From an uncultured Eubacteriales bacterium (GTDB taxonomy: Bacteria > Bacillota > Clostridia > Oscillospirales > Acutalibacteraceae), in the NCBI GenBank assembly GCA_934615635.1, contig CAKTTT010000079.1:1-9770 (forward strand): DNA of 9,770 nt, read 5' to 3'. The notes beneath the pieces are model-generated. The model had not been told where the DNA came from. It saw only the letters and a list, made by a program, of their open reading frames with translations, and did not search any database. Position numbers and translations under genes: made by a program. Below are positions 4,511 through 9,770 of this stretch, piece by piece (within the stretch, counting starts at the first letter, position 1; every line of letters begins with the position of its first letter).

Positions 4511-7441
4511 GTGAAGATGGACAGTCAATGGAAAGAGGCGCTGCAAAATCCGCCCAAGGCTTACCGACCGGTGCCCTTCTGGTCCTGGAACGACCGGCTG
4601 GAAACCGAGGAAACCCGCTGGCAGATCGCTGAAATGGACAAGGAGGGGATGGGCGGCTTTTTCATGCACGCCCGCGGCGGCCTGCAGACCGATTATATGG
4701 GCCGGGAGTGGATGGATAATGTAACCGCCGGCATCGACGAGGGTTGTAAACGGGGGATGTATGCCTGGGGGTATGATGAAAACGGCTGGCCCAGCGGCTT
4801 CGGCAGCGGGGTGGTCAACGGTATGGGAGAGCGGTACCAGCAGAAATACCTGCGCTGGGAATGGGTGGATCAGGCGGTGGAAACGCCCCGTACCATCGCC
4901 TGCGTTCCCCATGGCGGCCGCGTGATGCACTTTTATTATGAGGTGAATCCTTTTTATGTGGATCTGCTGGATCCCGAGGTAACCAGGGAGTTCCTGCGCT
5001 GCACCCATGAGCGGTACCGGGACGAGCTGGGGACGGCTTTCCGGGATATGGCAGGCTTCTTCACCGACGAGCCGCAGGTGTCCCGCAATGGGATTCCCTG
5101 GTCGCTGCTGCTGCCGGATGCCTACCGGGAGCGGTATGGCGAGGAGCTGTCCGCGCTGCTTCCCGGGCTCTTCCGCGAGGAGGGGGAGTGGAAACGCACA
5201 CGGTTCCGCTTCTGGCAGTTGGTGCGGGATATGTTCGCGGACCACTTCATGAAGCAGCTATATGATTGGTGCGAGGAAAACGGCGTGAGGCTTACCGGCC
5301 ACATGGTGCTGGAGGAAACCCTCCATTCCCAGTTGGTGAGCAACGGCGCCTGTATGCCCTGCTATGAATTCATGCATATTCCCGGCATGGACTGGCTCAC
5401 CCGTTCCACGGCGGTACCCGCCACGCCCGTTCAGGTGGCGTCGGTGGCGCATCAGTTAGGGAAAAAGCAGATCCTCAGCGAGACCTTCGCCCTGTGCGGC
5501 TGGAACGTCAGCTTTGAGGAGCTGCGCTGGATCTATGAGCATCAGATGGTCCGGGGCGTTACCCTGCTTTGTCCGCATCTGGAGGGCTACACCCTGCGGG
5601 GAATCCGCAAGCGGGATTATCCGGCCACCCTGTTTTATCAGCAGCCCTGGTGGGGGGATTACCACCGTTTTGTGGATGCCATGAGCCGCATAGGTATGCT
5701 GCTGTCCGAGGGAGAGGTGGCCTTCGAGACCCTGATGCTCCATCCCCAGTCCTCCGCCTGGATCTGCTACAACAATACGGACAACACCGACCTGCAGAAA
5801 TATGACGACGGATTCCGGGACTTGATGAAGGAGCTGGAGGACGCCCAGATTCCCTACCACCTGGGAGACGAGCGGATTTTGCAGCGCCATGGAGGGGTGG
5901 AGGACGGCTGCCTGCGGGTGGGTACCCAACGGTACCGCGCGGTGCTGGTGCCGCCCTGTCTCAACCTCAGCGGGCCGGTGCTGAAGCTGCTGGAGGCGTT
6001 CCAGGCGGCGGGCGGCCTGATCGTCTGGAACGACAGCCTGCCTGCGTTGGTGGATGGCGAACCCTCCGCCGCGCCGGCGGAGCTGGCGCAAAGAGGAATC
6101 GTGCGGCCCATGGGAGAGATGGCGGCCGCGCTGCCGCAGGATATCTGCCGGGTTCACCTGCAGGAAGAGGACGGAGACGGCCGGGAGATCGGCGCCACCC
6201 TGCGGCGGTTCGACGGGGTGACGATGACCTATCTGGTGAATACCGCCTTTCATCCCCGCCGGATAAAGGTGGAGCTGGAAGCGGGCCGGGCGGCCAGGCT
6301 GTGCCTGGAGGACGGAACGCTGCAGCCTCTGACCGGCGAGAACCGCGGCGATAAAACGGTCGTAGAGCTGACGCTGGAGGGAATGGGTTCCGCCGTACTC
6401 TTCAGCGGATTGGCTGAAGAGCAGCCGGAGCGGCTTCTGGAACGGGAGGCTGCGGTCCCGCTGAAGCTGGATGAGGACTGGACGGTGGCGGCGGCGGAGC
6501 CCAACGCCCTGACGCTGGATTTCTGCGATTGCTGGTTCGACGGAGAGCTGGTGGGACGGGATATCCCGGTCAACAATATTCAGGAGCTGGCCTGCGCCCT
6601 GGAGCGGCCGGTGGAGGTGGAGCTGGCCTTCCGCTTCACGGTGGACGTTCTGCCGGAGAAAGCGCCGGAGCTGGTGCTGGAAACACCCGAGCTGTTCCGG
6701 GTGTTCCTCAACGGCGAAGAGGTGGAAAAGCAGCCGAACGGCTATTATTTCGATAAATCCTTTATCCGTTTGCCGCTGCCCCAGGTCAGAGAGGGAGGCA
6801 ACGAGCTGCGGCTGTCGCTTTCTTTCCATCAAAGCCCGGAGGTTTATGAAAACATCCGGAAATCGCTGGTATTTGAATCAGAGAAGAACAAGCTCAGTTA
6901 TGATCGGGAGATCGAGGCGGTGTATCTTATCGGCGACTTCGGCGTGAAGGCCGGGAGCGCCTTTGAAGGGCTGGAGCGGCAGGCCTCCCGCTGCACCGGC
7001 GGCTTCGCCCTCTCCCGGCGTCCGGATAAGGTCCGGACAGGCAACCTGGTGGAGCAGGGCTTCCCCTTCTTTGCGGGAAAGATCACGCTGAGACAGACGG
7101 TTCGCCTGAGCCGGGAGGAACTGACCGGCCGCTGTCTGCGGCTGGCCCGCCGCGGTGCCATGGTGACGGCGGTGCGGGTCAACGGCAAGGAAGCGGGCAA
7201 GATCCTGTGGGCGCCCTACGAGATGGCGCTGGACGGCCTCCTGCGGGAGGGCGACAACGAGATCGAGGTGGAGCTGACCGGCACCCTGCGCAACCTTTTG
7301 GGACCTCATCATGATAAAAACGGGGAAAGCTACGTCGTCGCGCCGGGGAGCTTCTTCCAGTACTCGCCTCAGTGGCGAGGCGGCGCCAATGCCGATTGGG
7401 ACAACGGATACTGCTTTGCGGATTTCGGCCTATACCTCTGA
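4511..7441 (+). CDS. GH106-like glycoside hydrolase (alpha-L-rhamnosidase type)
   Basis: The product is 976 residues. GTG 4511 lies 5 nt after GGAGG (4501-4505); ATG 4517, in frame two codons later, is the alternative. The N-terminal part is a TIM-barrel glycosidase: PVPFWSWND, GGFFMHARGG, GYDENGWPSG, FFTDEP (D186, E187), GHMVLEET (E268, E269) and QILSETF (E324). The last three blocks hold the likely catalytic acids, but I cannot say which are the true pair. A middle domain (about 400-640) resembles the glutamine-amidotransferase-like fold often found in such enzymes. Beta-sandwich domains follow, with YLIGDFGV near residue 805 and VNGKEAGKILW to LLGPHH near 886-932. GH106 enzymes hydrolyse alpha-L-rhamnosides with inversion. 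No signal peptide is seen, so action is probably cytoplasmic. It starts 23 nt after the M20 gene and ends the operon. Family level is fairly sure; rhamnose specificity is inferred. Confidence 0.78.
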   Translation: MKMDSQWKEALQNPPKAYRPVPFWSWNDRLETEETRWQIAEMDKEGMGGFFMHARGGLQTDYMGREWMDNVTAGIDEGCKRGMYAWGYDENGWPSGFGSGVVNGMGERYQQKYLRWEWVDQAVETPRTIACVPHGGRVMHFYYEVNPFYVDLLDPEVTREFLRCTHERYRDELGTAFRDMAGFFTDEPQVSRNGIPWSLLLPDAYRERYGEELSALLPGLFREEGEWKRTRFRFWQLVRDMFADHFMKQLYDWCEENGVRLTGHMVLEETLHSQLVSNGACMPCYEFMHIPGMDWLTRSTAVPATPVQVASVAHQLGKKQILSETFALCGWNVSFEELRWIYEHQMVRGVTLLCPHLEGYTLRGIRKRDYPATLFYQQPWWGDYHRFVDAMSRIGMLLSEGEVAFETLMLHPQSSAWICYNNTDNTDLQKYDDGFRDLMKELEDAQIPYHLGDERILQRHGGVEDGCLRVGTQRYRAVLVPPCLNLSGPVLKLLEAFQAAGGLIVWNDSLPALVDGEPSAAPAELAQRGIVRPMGEMAAALPQDICRVHLQEEDGDGREIGATLRRFDGVTMTYLVNTAFHPRRIKVELEAGRAARLCLEDGTLQPLTGENRGDKTVVELTLEGMGSAVLFSGLAEEQPERLLEREAAVPLKLDEDWTVAAAEPNALTLDFCDCWFDGELVGRDIPVNNIQELACALERPVEVELAFRFTVDVLPEKAPELVLETPELFRVFLNGEEVEKQPNGYYFDKSFIRLPLPQVREGGNELRLSLSFHQSPEVYENIRKSLVFESEKNKLSYDREIEAVYLIGDFGVKAGSAFEGLERQASRCTGGFALSRRPDKVRTGNLVEQGFPFFAGKITLRQTVRLSREELTGRCLRLARRGAMVTAVRVNGKEAGKILWAPYEMALDGLLREGDNEIEVELTGTLRNLLGPHHDKNGESYVVAPGSFFQYSPQWRGGANADWDNGYCFADFGLYL

Positions 7442-7449
7442 TTGTATGC

Positions 7450-7495
7450 ATAACCCCCGCCCCGGCTGTCAATTGACAGCCGGGGCGGGGGTTAT
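7450..7495. terminator. Perfect 46-bp palindrome between convergent genes
   Basis: The 23-base arms (7450-7472 and 7473-7495) are exact reverse complements. In RNA they would give a stem of about 21 bp with an AATT loop, mostly G-C. It begins 8 nt after the stop of the GH106-like gene and lies between convergent genes, which fits a two-way terminator. Neither side has a real T-tract (only TTAT), so a simple intrinsic terminator is not certain. It may instead stop the operon transcript, stabilise its 3' end, or be a dispersed repeat. Confidence 0.7.
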
Positions 7496-7742
7496 CCGAT
7501 CGGGAACCTCTTATGATATGCCCGGAGGGGCGGTTCCGCTTTGGCGATCCCCGAGAAAGGAAGGACGGCAAAGCGGGAAGGGGGACGGGAAGCGGAGCAA
7601 AGCCTCAGGTGGCCTCATTTTGACGGCGAAACGGACCAGTATGCCGGATACCGAAGTCAGGCGTGAGGGGGGAACAGGGGAAAGCAAAGGGGAGAGGCTC
7701 CGTTACCGCCTTTTCCTTGGTCCATCTTCCGGAGTGGCCGAT
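7496..7742. other. Intergenic region without recognised genes
   Basis: This stretch lies between the palindrome and the stop codon of the GH127 gene. Purine-rich runs occur around 7550-7600 and 7670-7700. I see no reading frame with a credible ribosome site, no tRNA and no strong terminator for the GH127 gene. A weak GTAT-N5-ATAC hairpin at 7639-7651 is the only small symmetry noted. Confidence 0.5.
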
Positions 7743-9623
7743 TTAAGATTTCCCCGGTGTTTCCGCCACCGGTATCCATACCCGCATATCGCTTTCTCCG
7801 CGATTGGCGAAGGTGTAATAGGGGATGAAGGTGAGCTCGCAGGGGGAAAATTGCGGCGAATAGGGCTGGTAGAGCGGGGACGCCGGTTCCACCGTCCGCC
7901 GCCAGCCCGAGGCGTGGATAAGAGGAAGAGGCGCGGACGGATGGGGAGACAGCCGGGCATGAAGAGCGGCGGACACCCGCAGATCCTGCAGAAGAGGGCC
8001 GTTATCCACCCCTTCCAGGCAGTAGATCACCGGTCCGCGGCGCAGAGCTGCCCTGCCGGTATTGTCGTACGCCTCCGGCCGGGACTCCACCAGCTCGGGT
8101 TCCATTGTCAAATCCAGAAGCAGCTCAAAGCGGTCGTTTGGCACATCTATCAAGGCATATCCCTTTACAAGTCGATGAGCCGCCGAACCTTGTTCGGTCA
8201 TGAGGCGGAAGCTGTGACACCATCCGGGAATCCGAACGCCCAGGGTCATGCCGGCGGCCCCCTCCAGCCGGAACTGGATCCGCCCGTCCGCCGGATATTG
8301 AGTGGACTGGGTCATCCGTATCCTTCGGGAGCCGCTTTCCCAGGCGGCCGTGCTGTCCATATACTGATGGACGAACAGCCGGCTGTCGTCGTGAGTATAC
8401 AGGAAATCCCCGACGGAGGCCGCCAGCCGCGCGATGTTGGGAGGACAGCAGGAACAGTCGAACACCTCCACCCGCTGAGTAATGGGCAGATGCTCCTCCT
8501 GCTTCACGGAAGGATTGCGCCCGTGGTGAAGCAGGTTGATCTCCAGCGGGTTTTCATAGAAAAAGCGGGTGCCGTCCAGCGAGATGCTGGCGAGATAACC
8601 GTTGTAAAGCGCCAGTTCCGCCGTGTCCGCATATAGGGAATCGGATTCCAGCCGCAGCATCCGCCGGGCGAAGAGGGCCAGCCCGATGGCGGCGCAGCTT
8701 TCGGTATAGGCGGTTTCAGTGGGGAGATCGTAATCCTTGGTAAACGCCTCGCCGCTGCTGGAGGATCCGATGCCGCCGGTGATATACATCCGCTTGTCGG
8801 TTATGTTCCGAAACAGTGCCCGACAGGCATGAAACATGGCGTCGTCACCGTATTCATAGGCCTCGTCCGCCATGCCGCAGTACAGATAAGTCGCCCGCAC
8901 CGCATGGCCTTCCGCCGTGGTCTGTTCCCTGACCGGCAGATGGGATTGCGAGTATAGGGGGGAGCACCATTCGGCTTCCGTATCCTTGGCGTTGTTCCCC
9001 CGCTGATCCAGGAACCACCGGCTCAGTTCCAAATAACGGCTTTCTCCCGTACAGCGGTAAAGCTTTACAAGCGCCAGCTCGATTTCTTCATGACCGGGGG
9101 TGACAAACCCCACCGACTGCTCTGTTTTAAAGATTTTTTCGATGTAATCGGCGTACCGGCACATACATTGCAGGAACAAATCCTTCCCCCGGGCGTTGTG
9201 ATAGGCCACCGCCGCCTCCATCAAATGACCGGCGCAATAGAGCTCGTGGGCGGTTCGCTCCTGAAACCGCTTCTCCGGTTCCACCACGGTGAACCATACG
9301 TTGAAGTAGCCGTCCGCCCCTTGATGCGCGGCGATCTGCTCCACCGTCTCATCGATCATCCCTTCCAGCCGGGGATCTTCTTCCTTTTGCAGGATGTAGG
9401 CGGCGGCCTCTATCCATTTCGCCACATCGGAATCATAGAAGATGTGGGGCTTATGCGGGTCGCCGGGCTTCCAATCGAACCAGAAGGCGGCAAACCGGCC
9501 GGTTTCCTGAAAGCGCCGCCAAATGGCATAAATGGTCGCGCTGTGATTGAGGGCCTGCCGCTCCTGCCAAAATCCGCTGTTGAGGGTTACGGCGGAAAAA
9601 TCCACGCTTTGCAGATGCTCCAT
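7743..9623 (-). CDS. GH127 beta-L-arabinofuranosidase
   Basis: The product is 626 residues, close to the 658 of the reference enzyme HypBA1 of Bifidobacterium longum. The start ATG 9621-9623 has AGGGAGG 7 nt upstream. The (alpha/alpha)6 barrel carries the family signature: GGIGSSSSGEAFTKDYDLP, then YTESC and DCSCCPPN. By alignment of spacing with HypBA1 (E322, E338, C340, C417, C418), E292 is the general acid/base, and E308, C310, C392 and C393 are the zinc ligands, with C392 as the cysteine nucleophile. The complete set is present, so the enzyme should work. GH127 enzymes release L-arabinofuranose from beta-linked oligosaccharides such as those on hydroxyproline-rich plant glycoproteins, keeping the anomeric configuration. 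Beta-sandwich sequence follows from about residue 430. No signal peptide is seen, so it probably acts in the cytoplasm on imported sugars. It converges on the GH106-like gene and has its own promoter. Family is sure; exact linkage is inferred. Confidence 0.92.
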   Translation of the reverse strand: MEHLQSVDFSAVTLNSGFWQERQALNHSATIYAIWRRFQETGRFAAFWFDWKPGDPHKPHIFYDSDVAKWIEAAAYILQKEEDPRLEGMIDETVEQIAAHQGADGYFNVWFTVVEPEKRFQERTAHELYCAGHLMEAAVAYHNARGKDLFLQCMCRYADYIEKIFKTEQSVGFVTPGHEEIELALVKLYRCTGESRYLELSRWFLDQRGNNAKDTEAEWCSPLYSQSHLPVREQTTAEGHAVRATYLYCGMADEAYEYGDDAMFHACRALFRNITDKRMYITGGIGSSSSGEAFTKDYDLPTETAYTESCAAIGLALFARRMLRLESDSLYADTAELALYNGYLASISLDGTRFFYENPLEINLLHHGRNPSVKQEEHLPITQRVEVFDCSCCPPNIARLAASVGDFLYTHDDSRLFVHQYMDSTAAWESGSRRIRMTQSTQYPADGRIQFRLEGAAGMTLGVRIPGWCHSFRLMTEQGSAAHRLVKGYALIDVPNDRFELLLDLTMEPELVESRPEAYDNTGRAALRRGPVIYCLEGVDNGPLLQDLRVSAALHARLSPHPSAPLPLIHASGWRRTVEPASPLYQPYSPQFSPCELTFIPYYTFANRGESDMRVWIPVAETPGKS

Positions 9624-9643
9624 CGGAATTCCTCCCTGTTTTC

Positions 9644-9672
9644 TTGTGTTTCTGTAGGGATTCTGCTATTAT
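9644..9672 (+). promoter_or_regulatory. Candidate promoter of the gene at the right edge
   Basis: TTGTGT (9644-9649) is followed after 17 nt by TATTAT (9667-9672), preceded by TGC as in an extended -10. The -35 is weak. Its -10 shares two bases with the -10 of the leftward GH127 promoter, so polymerase could occupy only one at a time. A start near 9679 would give a leader of about 55 nt. Confidence 0.42.
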
Positions 9673-9699
9673 CATAACGAAATCCCCGTATGGCGGCAA
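9671..9699 (-). promoter_or_regulatory. Promoter of the GH127 gene
   Basis: On the minus strand TTGCCG (9694-9699) and TATGAT (9671-9676) are separated by 17 nt. Transcription would start near 9664, about 40 nt before the ATG. The short symmetric element TTAT-C-ATAA (9669-9677) lies over the -10 and could be part of a regulator site. Boxes are seen directly; use in the cell is inferred. Confidence 0.6.
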
Positions 9700-9734
9700 G
9701 ATAGAAAAACAGAGAAAAGAGGAGAAAATCCGAG

Positions 9735-9770
9735 ATGCTTCTGTGGGAAGAAGGAGGGCCCTCCCTGCGC
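9735..9770 (+). CDS. Start of an unidentified rightward gene (partial)
   Basis: An ATG at 9735 follows AGAGGAG (9718-9724) at 10 nt and opens a frame to the window edge that begins MLLWEEGGPSLR. It is divergent from the GH127 gene and shares its control region. Such a position is often taken by a regulator of the sugar enzyme, but 12 residues do not allow a family call. Confidence 0.45.
   Translation, partial: MLLWEEGGPSLR

Noticed and set aside
5456..6832. 458-codon frame antisense to the GH106-like gene
   Set aside because: It has low-complexity, Gln/His/Arg-rich composition and no ribosome site or domain. The sense frame is a continuous glycosidase.
7639..7651. GTAT-N5-ATAC hairpin as terminator of the GH127 gene
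   Set aside because: The stem is only 4 bp, with no T-tract, so it is too weak to call.
7311..8636. 441-codon plus-strand frame that spans the palindrome and lies antisense to GH127
   Set aside because: It joins the end of one gene, an intergenic palindrome and the complement of another. No recognisable motif is present, while GH127 on the other strand has all catalytic residues.
1..9770. CRISPR array, tRNA, rRNA, insertion sequence or attachment site
   Set aside because: I saw no regularly spaced repeats, no tRNA cloverleaf or CCA end, no transposase frame, and no terminal repeats flanking any gene.

Overview
The window looks like chromosomal DNA from a high-GC member of the Clostridia (Bacillota), probably an anaerobe of the gut or of plant biomass. 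The signs are strong GGAGG-type ribosome binding sites, TTG and GTG start codons, tightly packed genes, and a gene set (DUF5058 membrane protein, ATC-hydrolase-like protein, GH106-like and GH127 enzymes) that I associate with that group. The taxonomic call is inference, because no rRNA or marker gene is present.

Layout. (1) Positions 1-726, minus strand: a MerR-family regulator with a hydrophobic, probably membrane-embedded C-terminus, which runs off the left edge. Its own promoter has the 19-bp spacer typical of MerR-controlled promoters. (2) Positions 727-1062: a divergent control region with a good extended -10 promoter facing right, two short palindromes on or beside it, and a GC-rich untranslated leader of about 170 nt. 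(3) Positions 1063-7441, plus strand: five genes that look like one operon. They encode an ATC-hydrolase-like protein, a DUF5058 membrane protein, a second polytopic membrane protein, a membrane-anchored M20 metallohydrolase and a large GH106-like glycoside hydrolase. Gaps between them are -4, 13, 17 and 23 nt, and no terminator is visible inside. (4) Positions 7442-7742: a convergent intergenic region that holds a perfect 46-bp palindrome. (5) Positions 7743-9623, minus strand: a GH127 beta-L-arabinofuranosidase with the complete Cys/Glu catalytic and zinc set. (6) Positions 9624-9770: a second divergent control region with two promoters whose -10 boxes overlap, then the first 12 codons of a rightward gene.

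How the genes may work together. The two membrane proteins look like an uncharacterised two-subunit carrier. They lie between two probable C-N-bond hydrolases and are followed by a glycoside hydrolase. The simplest reading is that a small amide- or amino-acid-containing compound, perhaps glycosylated, is taken up and dismantled under control of the MerR protein. The ATC-hydrolase plus M20 pair recalls the AtcB/AtcC step of the Pseudomonas thiazoline-to-cysteine pathway, but the M20 protein here looks more like the CPS1/PM20D1 type. Neither glycoside hydrolase has a visible signal peptide, so both probably act in the cytoplasm on imported oligosaccharides or glycoconjugates. The five-gene operon with its membrane-anchored regulator is the most likely candidate for an undescribed system. 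Its substrate cannot be read from the sequence.
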